Shown: positions 1-8,165 of the stretch, one piece after another
Numbering within the stretch: position 1 is the first letter of the stretch
Layout: each line of letters starts with the position of its first letter
Source of the DNA: Pseudomonas helleri
Lineage (GTDB): Bacteria; Pseudomonadota; Gammaproteobacteria; Pseudomonadales; Pseudomonadaceae
DNA length: 64,000 nucleotides
Assembly (NCBI RefSeq): GCF_001043025.1
Contig: NZ_JYLD01000005.1
Span: 186,001-250,000 of the forward strand
Direction: 5' to 3'
Notes under the pieces: model-generated
Databases searched by the model: none
What the model was told of the DNA's origin: nothing
What the model saw: the letters and a program-made list of their open reading frames with translations, nothing else
Translations under genes and position numbers: made by a program

Positions 1-752
1 ATCAGCAGGGTGTGGTGAATGACGTTTTCAAGTTCGCGGATGTTGCCCGGCCAGTTGGAGTGCGCGAGTTTTTGCTCTGCCTCCGGGCTCAGTACGACGT
101 CGCCATAACCCAGTCGACGGCTGTAGGTGTCGATGAAGTAGCGGGTCAGCGGGAGGATGTCGCCGGGGCGTTCGCGCAGTGGGGTGAGTTCCAGGTTGAC
201 CACGTTCAGGCGATAGAACAGGTCTTCGCGAAAGTGCCCGGCGTTGATGGCTTTTTCCAGCTGTACGTTGGTGGCCGCCAGGACACGGACGTTGATGGGA
301 ATGCTTTTGCGCGAGCCCAGGCGGACCACTTCGCGCTCTTGTAGAACACGCAGCAGCTTGACCTGAATCGGCATTGGCAAATCACCAATCTCATCGAGAA
401 ACAGGGTGCCGCCGTTGGCTTCTTCGAACCAGCCTGCCTTGGCGCCCAGCGCGCCGGTAAAGGCGCCTTTCTCATGGCCGAAGAGTTCGGATTCCACCAG
501 CGATTCTGAGAACGCACCGCAGTTTACGGCCAGAAAAGGCTGGTGTTTGCGCGCGCTGAGGTTGTGAATATGGCGCGCAATCAGTTCTTTGCCGGTGCCG
601 GTTTCACCAATGATTAGCACGCTCGCATCACTGGGCGCGATTTGTTGCAGGTGCTGGAGCAAGGCTTTGGACTTGGGGTCTTCAAAGACTTGCGCAGTTG
701 CCCGGATCGAGGTGGCCAAGGCCGGGGAAGGGGGGAGGGTTAGCAGTTGCAT
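1..752 (-). CDS. Sigma-54-dependent transcriptional activator, SfnR-like (C-terminus outside window)
   Basis: The frame reads from ATG at 752 for 250 codons to the window edge, so the C-terminal Fis-type HTH is missing. Only about 48 residues precede Walker A (GETGTGKE, residues 49-56), leaving no room for a receiver, GAF or PAS sensor domain. The sigma-54 contact loop GAFTGA is at 96-101, Walker B ([12 protein letters not shown]) follows at about 114, and [13 protein letters not shown] appears near the edge. Sensor-less activators of this type include SfnR, which controls sulfone and sulfonate use in Pseudomonas; that assignment is inferred from architecture and neighbours. The gene starts 8 bp after the monooxygenase gene stops, so the two are probably co-transcribed. 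The divergent sigma-54 promoter matches at 4133-4148 and 4456-4471 are its plausible targets. Confidence 0.9.
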   Translation of the reverse strand, partial: MQLLTLPPSPALATSIRATAQVFEDPKSKALLQHLQQIAPSDASVLIIGETGTGKELIARHIHNLSARKHQPFLAVNCGAFSESLVESELFGHEKGAFTGALGAKAGWFEEANGGTLFLDEIGDLPMPIQVKLLRVLQEREVVRLGSRKSIPINVRVLAATNVQLEKAINAGHFREDLFYRLNVVNLELTPLRERPGDILPLTRYFIDTYSRRLGYGDVVLSPEAEQKLAHSNWPGNIRELENVIHHTLL

Positions 753-760
753 GTCGGTCC

Positions 761-1948
761 CTATGAATAAAATGTCGGGATGGGGGACGTGCCGTTAAGT
801 GCCCAGTCGCCCAGTTCCTGAAGCTTGTAGTCCAGAGGGTCGTGCAGGCTCTGCGTGCGCAGGTTGCGCCAGTGCCTGTCGAGCGCCACGGAGGTTTGCG
901 TCGCGCGCGCTCCGGTGACCTCGAAGACCTTGCTACACAACTCCAGGCCATTGCGGCTGGCGGCCACTTTGGCGGTAGCAATGGCGATGGCGACTTCACC
1001 GCGCTCTTCACTGGTGAGCGCCGGGCCTTTGGCCCAGGCCTCGTCCAGTACGGCTCCGGCGCGTTCGACCAGCAAGCGGGTGCTTTCCAGGGCGACCCAA
1101 AAGTCGCCGTAATGGCCAAGAATGTAAGGGTCCTGAGTGTTTTGGGTAGCGCTGGATTTAAACCAAGGCCGGGTTTCTTCCAGGGTGTAGCGGCGCGCTT
1201 CTTCAAAGGCGCCTTCGGCGATGCCGAGAAAAATATTGGCGAAATGCAGTTGGGCTATCAGCGGCCGCAGGCAGGCAAAAGGCGTGCTCAGCGGGCCGGG
1301 ATCGAGCAGCAAGTCCGAGTCTTCAACCCGCACACGCTGGAACGTCACGCTGCCACTGTCGGTCTGACGCTGGCCCATGTTGTGCCAGTCGTTGTGCAAG
1401 GTAATGCCCGAGCGGGCGCTGGGGATGGCGGCTATCAGCAGCTTGCCGCCTGCGCTTTCGTCAATCGCAGAGGCAATCAGCATTTCAGAGTCGTTGGCGC
1501 CGGAGCAGAAGCTTTTTTTGCCGGAGAACTCACGCCAGCCTTCACGCTCCTTGACCACGGTGCGGGTGTCCAGCGGGTTGAGGGTATTGCCCCAGAACCA
1601 ATTTTTGTTCGCCGTCAGCTTGAACCAGGTTTGCCATTGCGAGGGCTTGGCGAACAGTCGCACAGTGGCCAGCATCAGGTGATGGAAGCCGAAGACATGG
1701 GCAATAGAACTGTCCACCCGTGCAAATTCGCGCACCACTTCAAACGTTTCGGACCAGGTGGCGTTGAGGCCGTCGAACTGGCCCGGAATGCTCATGGCCA
1801 GCAGGCCGCTGTCGCGCAAAAGATTACGTTGGTGCTTGGGCGTGCCGCCTTGGGCATCACGCTCCACCGCGGTCAGGGCGAACTCGACTGCCAGCTCTCG
1901 AGCGATGTCCAACGGTGCCTTCCTGGCATTTAGCTGTGTGACAGTCAC
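761..1948 (-). CDS. Acyl-CoA dehydrogenase-fold flavin monooxygenase, SfnB/DszC-like
   Basis: 395 residues with a GTG start at 1948 and an AGGTG ribosome site 7 nt upstream. The fold is acyl-CoA dehydrogenase: an N-terminal helical domain, a central beta domain (FWGNTLNP, then GKKSFCSGA) and a C-terminal helical domain. The end, DYKLQELGDWALNGTSPIPTFYS without its last residues, resembles the closing segment of DszC/SfnB flavin monooxygenases (for example NPLDYK then LNG..P.PTFYS). Such enzymes use reduced flavin and oxygen to oxidise or release organosulfur compounds, normally with a separate flavin reductase that is not in view. It lies 71 bp downstream of exbD and 8 bp before the sigma-54 activator gene. 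A sulfur-scavenging role is inferred from family and neighbours; the exact substrate is unknown. Confidence 0.85.
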   Translation of the reverse strand: MTVTQLNARKAPLDIARELAVEFALTAVERDAQGGTPKHQRNLLRDSGLLAMSIPGQFDGLNATWSETFEVVREFARVDSSIAHVFGFHHLMLATVRLFAKPSQWQTWFKLTANKNWFWGNTLNPLDTRTVVKEREGWREFSGKKSFCSGANDSEMLIASAIDESAGGKLLIAAIPSARSGITLHNDWHNMGQRQTDSGSVTFQRVRVEDSDLLLDPGPLSTPFACLRPLIAQLHFANIFLGIAEGAFEEARRYTLEETRPWFKSSATQNTQDPYILGHYGDFWVALESTRLLVERAGAVLDEAWAKGPALTSEERGEVAIAIATAKVAASRNGLELCSKVFEVTGARATQTSVALDRHWRNLRTQSLHDPLDYKLQELGDWALNGTSPIPTFYS

Positions 1949-2019
1949 GTGTGTTCACCTCGTTTGAATGTCGCCCCCCGACGTCGTGTCAGGGGGTTGC
2001 CAGAAGGCTGCGGGTTATT

Positions 2020-2421
2020 TCACTTGGCCGTAATCACCGACAGCTTGGTGATCCCGGCGCGCTCAATCGAGGCCATGGCGCGTGCCACTTCGCCGTAGTT
2101 CACACCGTTATCGGCTTGCAACTGCACGCGAACTTCCGGGTCTTTGGCCTTGGCCGCCTGCAGGTTGAACTCCAGCAGGCCCGCTTCAACTTCATCCTTG
2201 TTGATGAACACTTTGCCCTGATCGTCGATGCTCACCACCAGCGGATCTTTTTGCTCCACGGGGGCGACCGAGTCGGTCTTGGGCAGATTGATCGGAATCG
2301 CGTTGGTCAGCAGTGGCGCGGTGACGATAAACACCACCAGCAGCACCAGCATCACGTCGACCAGCGGCGTGACGTTGATTTCACTGAGTACTTCGTCGTT
2401 GTCTTGGGTTGAAAAGGCCAT
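2020..2421 (-). CDS. exbD: Biopolymer transport protein ExbD
   Basis: 133 residues, a normal ExbD length. A short cytoplasmic N-terminus (MAFSTQDNDEVLSEINVTPL) is followed by one membrane helix (VDVMLVLLVVFIVTAPLLT). The helix carries the Asp of the VDVMLVLL motif that lines the ExbB-ExbD proton path. The remainder is the periplasmic domain. ExbD works with ExbB and TonB to couple the proton motive force to outer-membrane receptors. It starts one base after exbB stops, so translation is probably coupled. Genomic linkage suggests that this copy serves the TonB-dependent receptor at 4539-6647 rather than acting as the general housekeeping system, but that is inference. Confidence 0.96.
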   Translation of the reverse strand: MAFSTQDNDEVLSEINVTPLVDVMLVLLVVFIVTAPLLTNAIPINLPKTDSVAPVEQKDPLVVSIDDQGKVFINKDEVEAGLLEFNLQAAKAKDPEVRVQLQADNGVNYGEVARAMASIERAGITKLSVITAK

Positions 2422-2422
2422 C

Positions 2423-3142
2423 TCAGGACGCCTCCTTCACTTTTTGCGCGGGCGCGGCAGACTTGTTCAGCACCGGGTGCAGGTGCACACGGAAGGCGCT
2501 CTTCTGGGCCAGGCTGTAGAAGTCGTGGGCGAAGTCGTCAAGGTCAGCAGCGGTCAGTTTCAGGCGACGCAGGAAGTAGTTGTAAACCAGCACCGCAGGG
2601 ACTGCGACCGCGATCCCGACGCCGGTGGCAACCAGCGCTGCACCAATCGGGCCCGCCACAGTTTCAAGGCTGGCAGAGCCGGCGGCGCTGATGCCTTTCA
2701 AGGCTGACATGATGCCCCACACGGTGCCGAACAGACCGATAAAAGGCGAGGTGCTGCCGATACTGGCGAGGATCGCCAGGCCGGTTTCCAGCGAGCGACG
2801 TTCACGCACAATTTGCTGGCGCAGCGAGCGCTCAAGGCGGTCTTGATGGTTGATGTTGTGCGCCAGGTCATTGGCCTGTGGCGCATCGGTCACTTGAATG
2901 GCGGCATAGCCGGCTTGGGCTACACGGGCAGCAGCACCCGGCGCCGTGCTGGCCAGCTCGGCGGCCGAGTCGAGGCTGGTGGCGGCCCAGAATTGTTTGA
3001 GGAAGCGACGGTCCTGGTTTTTCAGGCGGCTGAACTGCACGCCTTTAAGCAAGAACAGGCCCCAGGTGGCCACCGAGAAAATAATCAGCAGCCAGATGAC
3101 CGCATGTTCAATGGATTCAAAGGGGGAAGCGATAAGGTTCAT
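2423..3142 (-). CDS. exbB: TonB-system energizer ExbB (MotA/TolQ/ExbB family)
   Basis: 239 residues with three membrane segments: residues about 13-33 (AVIWLLIIFSVATWGLFLL), a helix after GSTSPFIGLFGTVWGIMSAL, and a third at GAALVATGVGIAVAVPAVLVY split over about 165-190. The GLFGTVWGI and ATGVGIAVAVPA signatures are diagnostic for the MotA/TolQ/ExbB proton-channel family. ExbB forms the pentameric channel around ExbD that drives TonB. The start has a GAGAG ribosome site. It sits between tonB (90 bp upstream) and exbD (1 bp downstream) on the same strand, giving the order tonB-exbB-exbD. Confidence 0.96.
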   Translation of the reverse strand: MNLIASPFESIEHAVIWLLIIFSVATWGLFLLKGVQFSRLKNQDRRFLKQFWAATSLDSAAELASTAPGAAARVAQAGYAAIQVTDAPQANDLAHNINHQDRLERSLRQQIVRERRSLETGLAILASIGSTSPFIGLFGTVWGIMSALKGISAAGSASLETVAGPIGAALVATGVGIAVAVPAVLVYNYFLRRLKLTAADLDDFAHDFYSLAQKSAFRVHLHPVLNKSAAPAQKVKEAS

Positions 3143-3231
3143 GGTTCAGGCTCTCTAAATTAGGTCATCAAAACGGTCAAGGCGCCGCGTCTTTTTCAGG
3201 ACGCTCGCGGTGTAAAAATTGAGGTCCGTGC

Positions 3232-4032
3232 TTATTTGATTTTGAAATCAATCGGCACGCTGACCCAGCCGTCAATCGGGTCATTGCCTTGTTTGGCCGG
3301 GACAAAACTCCAGCGCTTCACCGCATCCTTGGCTGCGTTGTCGAGTTGGTCGCGACCGCTGCTTTTCTGGATCTGGATTTCGCCAGGCTTACCGCTGGCC
3401 AACACGTGGACCCGCAGCAGCACAGTGCCTTCCCAGCCACGGCGCATGGCCAGTGACGGGTATTCCGGCGCCGGGTTGTGTAAATAACCGGCATTGGCAG
3501 AAGCCGGGGTTATTGGCGCAGGGGCAGGCGGCGCGGGTGGGGCAGAAGGTGCAACCGGTTGCGGCGGCGCTGGCGGTTGTTCAACAGGCTTGGCCACGGG
3601 TTTAGGCACAGGCTTGACCACCGGCTTGGGTTTTGGAATCGGCTTGGGCGGTGGCGGTTTTACGGCCAGTTCGTCTTCTACAGGCGGAGGCGGCTCGACC
3701 ACGGGCTGAACAACCGGCTCGGGCGGAGGCGGTTCCACCACAGGCGGTGCCGGTTGAGAAAACTCGATGGTCATCGGCGGCACTTCCGGTGGCACGATCG
3801 GCAATACCGGCGTCGGGTTCTGACTGATCCAGTAAATCACCGCACCGTGCAGTGCCAGTGCGAAAACCCCCAGCAGCACTGCTTCACGGCGGCTCAGGAT
3901 GCGCTTGGGCGTGCTTTGCAGGCGCGACAATGACAGTGGGCCGCGAAACGTGCGCCCAAGATCAAGCAGTTCGCCGCCGGGGCCCTGGCGCCAGAGCACA
4001 TCCAGCGCGCTGGCAGTTTGGACATTGGCCAT
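3232..4032 (-). CDS. tonB: Energy transducer TonB
   Basis: 266 residues with an AGGAG ribosome site ahead of the start. An extended cytoplasmic N-terminus of about 55 residues precedes a single membrane anchor (AVLLGVFALALHGAVIYWI). A long Pro/Lys/Val-rich spacer that crosses the periplasm follows (about residues 75-175, repeats such as PPPPEPVVQP and KPIPKPKPVV). The C-terminal TonB domain has YPSLAMRRGWEGTVLLRV and ends in VPIDFKIK. It would contact the TonB box of outer-membrane receptors. The gene is transcribed away from the receptor gene at 4539 and a sigma-54 promoter match lies about 100 bp upstream on its strand, which is unusual for tonB and ties it to the linked activator. Confidence 0.95.
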   Translation of the reverse strand: MANVQTASALDVLWRQGPGGELLDLGRTFRGPLSLSRLQSTPKRILSRREAVLLGVFALALHGAVIYWISQNPTPVLPIVPPEVPPMTIEFSQPAPPVVEPPPPEPVVQPVVEPPPPVEDELAVKPPPPKPIPKPKPVVKPVPKPVAKPVEQPPAPPQPVAPSAPPAPPAPAPITPASANAGYLHNPAPEYPSLAMRRGWEGTVLLRVHVLASGKPGEIQIQKSSGRDQLDNAAKDAVKRWSFVPAKQGNDPIDGWVSVPIDFKIK

Positions 4033-4132
4033 TAATAACTCCTGGCTTTTAGCAAAACGAAGTCGTATTCGCGATCAATACACTCCACTGAATGCACTTA
4101 GTTGCCGAAGCAAACAGGCATGCAAAAGTAAT

Positions 4133-4148
4133 AGCAAGAGCCATACCA
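4133..4148 (-). promoter_or_regulatory. Candidate sigma-54 (-24/-12) promoter for tonB-exbB-exbD
   Basis: On the minus strand the sequence reads TGGTATGGCTCTTGCT. Against the consensus TGGCACGNNNNTTGCW it keeps the TGG of the -24 element and a perfect TTGCT at -12. GG and GC are exactly 10 nt apart. It lies about 100 bp upstream of tonB. Confidence 0.55.
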
Positions 4149-4232
4149 ACTAGTAAAAGCGCCGTAAATCGGGCGTATTTTGTTAATTGTCAGACACAAC
4201 AGTGTGGTTAATTCAGCGCATTGTTCATGCAC

Positions 4233-4248
4233 TGTTGCTGGAGCAACA
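4233..4248. promoter_or_regulatory. Perfect 16-bp palindrome, candidate enhancer-binding site
   Basis: TGTTGCTGGAGCAACA is a perfect inverted repeat (TGTTGCT / AGCAACA with a GG centre). It lies between the two divergent sigma-54 promoter matches, about 85 bp from one and 207 bp from the other, a usual distance for an upstream activating sequence. Binding by the activator encoded at 1-752 is inference. Confidence 0.45.
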
Positions 4249-4455
4249 CGTGTTGAACAGCAGGTATGCAAAACCCCTCTACCGTGGGCGTCACGGCAAC
4301 GACAGCAAGTGATGCAAATGCATATGCACTGATCAAATTGTTATAAGAAAACTTTAAAACAGGTCGACTGTTGAAATGCAAACAGCCCCTTTACAAACTG
4401 TTTGGTTGACACCTGAAAGTTGCTCTTTAATTGCCGGAAATCGCTGTTTTTGGGC

Positions 4456-4471
4456 TGGCACGAACTCTGCA
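4456..4471 (+). promoter_or_regulatory. Sigma-54 (-24/-12) promoter for the TonB-dependent receptor
   Basis: TGGCACGAACTCTGCA matches the sigma-54 consensus TGGCACGNNNNTTGCW at every conserved position except one (C for the first T of TTGC). GG and GC are spaced by exactly 10 nt. It ends 67 bp before the receptor start codon and fits control by the linked sigma-54 activator. Confidence 0.72.
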
Positions 4472-4538
4472 AAAGTCCGTGTGAGAGCGAGACTATACGA
4501 ATAGATGCTCCACTCACTAACAGGCAGGAGCATTAATA

Positions 4539-6647
4539 ATGAACAGTGCGTCAGAAAGGCGAGTATTACGACGTAGTGCACTGGCGACAGCTTCCAGCAT
4601 GGGAATTCTCCTGATGCTGGTTCAGGCCACCGCGGTGGCTGCCGAGGACAAAGATCCTACGTTAGCCACGGTGGTGGTGACCGGTGCCGAGGCCAGCGAA
4701 GCGCAAAAAGCGCAAAAAGAACTGAAGAAAGTGGCGGGCAACACCGCCGTGGTCGACAACCGGGACATCGAGCGCGGTCGCGCAGCCAATGCCGAAGACG
4801 TTCTGGCCTTGCAACCCGGTGTGTTCGCCCAGGCCACCAGTGGGTCTAGCGCCAACAAGATTTCCATTCGTGGCTCGGGGCTCAATACCTTCTATCAAGG
4901 CTATGTGCTGGGCATCAAATTCCTCTTTGACGGCCTGCCGCTGACCGGGCCGGGCGGTACTCAGGAAGACATGCTGGACATGCAAGCGGTGGACCACACT
5001 GACGTGCTGTACGGCGCTAACGCTTACCTTTACTCCGCCTTGTCGCTGGGCGGTGCCATCAACTTTGTGAGTAAAACCGGGCGCACTGATCCAGGCAATT
5101 ACGCGCGTTTTGAGGCGGGCAGTTACGGCTATCAAAAAGAGCAATTAAGCACCGGTGGGGTCGTGGGTGATGCTGATTACTACGTCAGTGTTCTGCACAA
5201 CCAGCGCGATGGCTATCAGGACGACACGTCCAACAAAGGCCAAGGCTTGGTCGCCAACTTTGGCTACGTGTTCAATCCAAAGCTGGAAACGCGATTCTTT
5301 GTGCGTTATCGCGAAGAGACCCTGACCCAGGGCAACACGCTGACCAAGTACCAGCTCAAGCATGACCCGACCAGCAACACGGTGCCGATTGGTCGCAAGA
5401 AAGACGGCTCGACCCTGTTGGGCAGCAAGACCACCTACACCTTTGACGATAACGCCAAGCTGGAAGTGGGCCTGGGCTACAACGACTATCCGCTGTTGAA
5501 CGGCTGGCGCTACAGCCCGTCCCCCCAAGACTGGCGCTCTAAAGACATCAACCTGACCCTGCGTTATCTGCGCACGGGCGACACGTTCCTGGGCTTGCCC
5601 AGCGACAGCAGCGTGACGTTCAGCAATACCCAGTCTTACCTGGCGGACGTGAAGTCCCATAGTCGGGTTACCGGCGCAACGCTCCAGAAAACCGATTACA
5701 CCGGCTCACGCGATACGGTGTTCTCGTTGGGGAACGAGTTGCAGTTGGGCGACAAAACTTGGCTGTCCAGCGGGCTCTCGCTGATCAATGTCAAACGCAA
5801 GGCCGACATTAAATACACCACCGGCGTTAATACCAGTGCCTTCCCCAACGGTGTTGAATACACCGAAACCGATCTTGCCCCGCGTCTGGGCTTGCGCTAT
5901 CAACTGACACCGGAGTTCGAGCTGTTCGGCAACGTCAGTCGTTCGGTCGATCCCCCCGTTACCTGGCAACTGGGTAGCACCGGGACCCCTTACATTCGCG
6001 ATGTCCGCCCGCAAAAGGCCAACACCGTGGAGTTCGGGATTCGCGGCGGTCATGGCATCTTTGACGGCAGCCTGACCGTGTACCGTTCGTGGGTGCAAAA
6101 GGAATTGCTTTCGGTGGTCGTGCGTCAGGCCACGGCGACCCAGGACCAATTGGTGGCCACCTCCAACGGCAGCCCGACCATTCACCAGGGGATAGAGGCG
6201 GGGCTCAACGCATTGCTTTGGGAAGGCAAGAATGGTGACACGGTGTCGTTGCGTCAGGCTTACACCCTGAACGACTTCTACTACCGCCACGACTCAACGT
6301 TTGGAGATAACCAGTTGCCGGGGCTGCCGCGTCAGGTGTACCAGGCCGAGCTCCAATATCGGCAAGCGGGAGGCTTCTACGCACAACTCAATGCACGTGC
6401 GGCTTCCAGTTATTACGTCGATTTTGCCAACACCCTGAGTGCGCCGTCCTACACCTTGTGGGGAGCTAAAATCGGTTACGAAGCCCCGAGCAAAAAATGG
6501 GAAGTGTTTGTGGATGCCCGCAACCTGACCAACCAGCGCTACGCTACGGCGACCAACACCGCGTATGACGCCAAGGGCCAGGACTCGGCCAACTTCTATC
6601 CGGGCGACCCGTTCAACGTCACTACCGGCGTTTCGTTCCACTTCTGA
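4539..6647 (+). CDS. TonB-dependent outer-membrane receptor
   Basis: 702 residues, normal for a receptor without an N-terminal signalling domain. A signal peptide (about residues 1-35, cleavage near AVAAED) is followed by a TonB-box-like segment (LATVVVTG). The plug domain follows (NRDIERGRAANAEDVLALQPGVF, ISIRGSGLN), then a 22-strand barrel ending in the aromatic terminus NVTTGVSFHF. The start has an AGGAG site. The linked TonB-ExbB-ExbD set, monooxygenase and sigma-54 activator suggest uptake of a sulfur-containing or sulfur-regulated ligand. Iron-complex uptake cannot be excluded from sequence, although no convincing Fur box was seen upstream. Confidence 0.92.
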   Translation: MNSASERRVLRRSALATASSMGILLMLVQATAVAAEDKDPTLATVVVTGAEASEAQKAQKELKKVAGNTAVVDNRDIERGRAANAEDVLALQPGVFAQATSGSSANKISIRGSGLNTFYQGYVLGIKFLFDGLPLTGPGGTQEDMLDMQAVDHTDVLYGANAYLYSALSLGGAINFVSKTGRTDPGNYARFEAGSYGYQKEQLSTGGVVGDADYYVSVLHNQRDGYQDDTSNKGQGLVANFGYVFNPKLETRFFVRYREETLTQGNTLTKYQLKHDPTSNTVPIGRKKDGSTLLGSKTTYTFDDNAKLEVGLGYNDYPLLNGWRYSPSPQDWRSKDINLTLRYLRTGDTFLGLPSDSSVTFSNTQSYLADVKSHSRVTGATLQKTDYTGSRDTVFSLGNELQLGDKTWLSSGLSLINVKRKADIKYTTGVNTSAFPNGVEYTETDLAPRLGLRYQLTPEFELFGNVSRSVDPPVTWQLGSTGTPYIRDVRPQKANTVEFGIRGGHGIFDGSLTVYRSWVQKELLSVVVRQATATQDQLVATSNGSPTIHQGIEAGLNALLWEGKNGDTVSLRQAYTLNDFYYRHDSTFGDNQLPGLPRQVYQAELQYRQAGGFYAQLNARAASSYYVDFANTLSAPSYTLWGAKIGYEAPSKKWEVFVDARNLTNQRYATATNTAYDAKGQDSANFYPGDPFNVTTGVSFHF

Positions 6648-6711
6648 TAGGTGAAGATCAAAAGTTCGCGAGACAAGCTCGCTCCTACAGTTTTTTCGCA
6701 CGATTCAAATT

Positions 6712-6817
6712 CCCTGTAGCCGCTGACGAGGTACGAGGCTGCGATGCGGGCCGCAGGACCGCCGTCCGGGATCGCTGCCACCCATCGCAGCCTCATTCTT
6801 CGGCAGCGACTACAGGG
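6712..6817. repeat. REP-like inverted repeat upstream of lysR-type gene
   Basis: Two imperfectly complementary arms, 6712-6746 (starting CCCTGTAGCCGCTGACGAGG) and 6783-6817 (ending GCAGCGACTACAGGG), flank a GC-rich loop. It resembles Pseudomonas REP/REPIN elements of the 'TGTAGCCGCTG' type. It lies between the receptor stop and the LysR start, so it may act as a transcript-stabilising or terminating hairpin. A shorter single REP-like arm is present at about 6667-6690. Confidence 0.7.
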
Positions 6818-6908
6818 CATTTGGCAGGCTTTGGCATTGTGCAAATACCGCTCTCTAAGCCAAAGGTTTAGAGTGGTGCCCAGGTTTGGATCGGGCGAGC
6901 ACGGCGTT

Positions 6909-7829
6909 ATGAATATTCGATTTCTGCAGACCTTCGTTTGGGTCGCACGGCTTGGCAGTTTTCGCCTGACCGCAGAGAAGCTTTCAACCACCCAGGCGGC
7001 GGTTTCCAGTCGCATTTCAGTGCTTGAAAACGAGCTTGGGGTGCAGTTGTTTCAGCGTGATTCGCGGGGGGTGAGCCTCACGCGCGAAGGTCAGAAGGTG
7101 TTGGGCTATGCCGAACAGATGCTCGCGACCCAGCAGCGTTTGTTGCAATCGCTCGGCCAGACAGACAGCTTCGCCGGGCGCTTGCGCATCGGGGTCATGG
7201 ACACGGTGATCCACAGTTGGCTCAGCGATCTGATCAGCGCCATAAGCCGCGATTACCCTCAGGTTGAAGTCGAGTTGACGGCGGATACGGCGTTAAATCT
7301 CAACGAACAACTGCTCAAGGGGCATCTGGACCTTATTTTTCAAACTGATCTGGTGCGTGCCGACGGGGTGCGCAATGTGCAACTGGCCAGCTACCCGCTG
7401 AGCTGGGTCGTGGCCAAGGACAGCCCGCTTGATCGCCGCTATGCAAGCCTTTCAGACCTCAGTCAGGAACGCTTGCTGACCTTTTCGCGGTTATCGCGGC
7501 CGCATCAGGACATGCTTAATTTTCTGCATCAGCAAGGCATTGCGACGCCCAAGGTCAGTTGCATCAACTCAGTGGCGGCGATCATCAAACTGGTGGCTGA
7601 CGGCTTTGGCATAGGCGCGTTACCACCGGTGCTGGTCAGCCGTGAATTGCACAGCCAAGCGATGGTTGGGTTGCCCATGGAGGCGCCACCAGGGTTTGCG
7701 GTGTTTGTCAGTTGGCGCGTCGGAGCGGGGCTGGAATTGAACGAAGCGGTGGTCAATTTGTGTCAGCGTGTGGTCGCGGATTATCAGCGCAGCGTGTCGC
7801 ACGACCATTTTGTATTGCCTGGAAACTGA
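6909..7829 (+). CDS. LysR-family transcriptional regulator
   Basis: 306 residues from ATG 6909. The in-frame codons upstream to 6744 lie in a REP element and are not likely to be translated. The N-terminal winged HTH is residues 1-60 (MNIRFLQTFVWVARLGSF, then AAVSSRISVLENELGVQLFQR). A linker helix and an effector-binding domain follow (LRIGVMDTVIHSWL, ending near residue 300). It follows the TonB-dependent receptor in the same orientation, but the 261-bp gap with a REP element argues for its own promoter. The ligand and targets are unknown; control of the neighbouring receptor is possible but not shown. Confidence 0.93.
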   Translation: MNIRFLQTFVWVARLGSFRLTAEKLSTTQAAVSSRISVLENELGVQLFQRDSRGVSLTREGQKVLGYAEQMLATQQRLLQSLGQTDSFAGRLRIGVMDTVIHSWLSDLISAISRDYPQVEVELTADTALNLNEQLLKGHLDLIFQTDLVRADGVRNVQLASYPLSWVVAKDSPLDRRYASLSDLSQERLLTFSRLSRPHQDMLNFLHQQGIATPKVSCINSVAAIIKLVADGFGIGALPPVLVSRELHSQAMVGLPMEAPPGFAVFVSWRVGAGLELNEAVVNLCQRVVADYQRSVSHDHFVLPGN

Positions 7830-7996
7830 TACGTATTTTTTCGCCATATCTGCATCTGTTATGAGTGCAGATCAAAGCGCACAATTCCCATCAACCTCTC
7901 GAGACAGGCAAGAGTGTGAGAGCCAAGCAATACTCACCTTTTTGCCGCCCGATGTGCTGCACCTGTTTTATTACGTAGGTTTGACGGGGAAATGTG

Positions 7997-8080
7997 ATGG
8001 GTAAGATGGCGTGGTTTTTAGGCGGTTTTTTAATACTGACCATCGGTATCGGTATTTTGGCGACCATTCCGCCGGGTTGA
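7997..8080 (+). CDS. 27-residue single-span membrane peptide (hypothetical)
   Basis: ATG at 7997 opens MGKMAWFLGGFLILTIGI and continues to GILATIPPG, then TGA. A GGGGAA ribosome site lies about 6 nt upstream. The peptide is almost entirely one hydrophobic helix (residues about 5-24) with a Lys near the N-terminus and a PPG end, the layout of small inner-membrane proteins. It lies in an AT-rich intergenic stretch between the LysR gene and an unknown gene. No family was recognised. Its reality rests on the ribosome site and composition only. Confidence 0.45.
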   Translation: MGKMAWFLGGFLILTIGIGILATIPPG

Positions 8081-8165
8081 TCAGATGTTTCCACTCAGAT
8101 GCGGGCATACCTGTGTTGCCCGCTCTGCCAATCACACTTCGACGACGCCCGCAGGTTGAATGCGT

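Larger units (their letters stand above)
4033..4538. promoter_or_regulatory. Divergent tonB / TonB-dependent receptor control region
   Basis: This 506-bp gap separates two divergent transcription units and is more AT-rich than the flanking genes. It holds a sigma-54-type promoter match for each direction (4133-4148 minus, 4456-4471 plus). Between them are several palindromes: a perfect one at 4233-4248, TGCATATGCA at 4319-4328, and an inverted pair with CTGTT/AACAG arms at 4368-4385. This is the geometry expected for an enhancer-binding protein acting in both directions. No coding sequence is supported here. Confidence 0.6.

Noticed and set aside
842..1933. Long plus-strand frame (363 codons) opposite the SfnB/DszC-like gene
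   Set aside because: It is antisense to a clear enzyme gene, has no ribosome site or recognisable domain and follows from GC-biased third positions.
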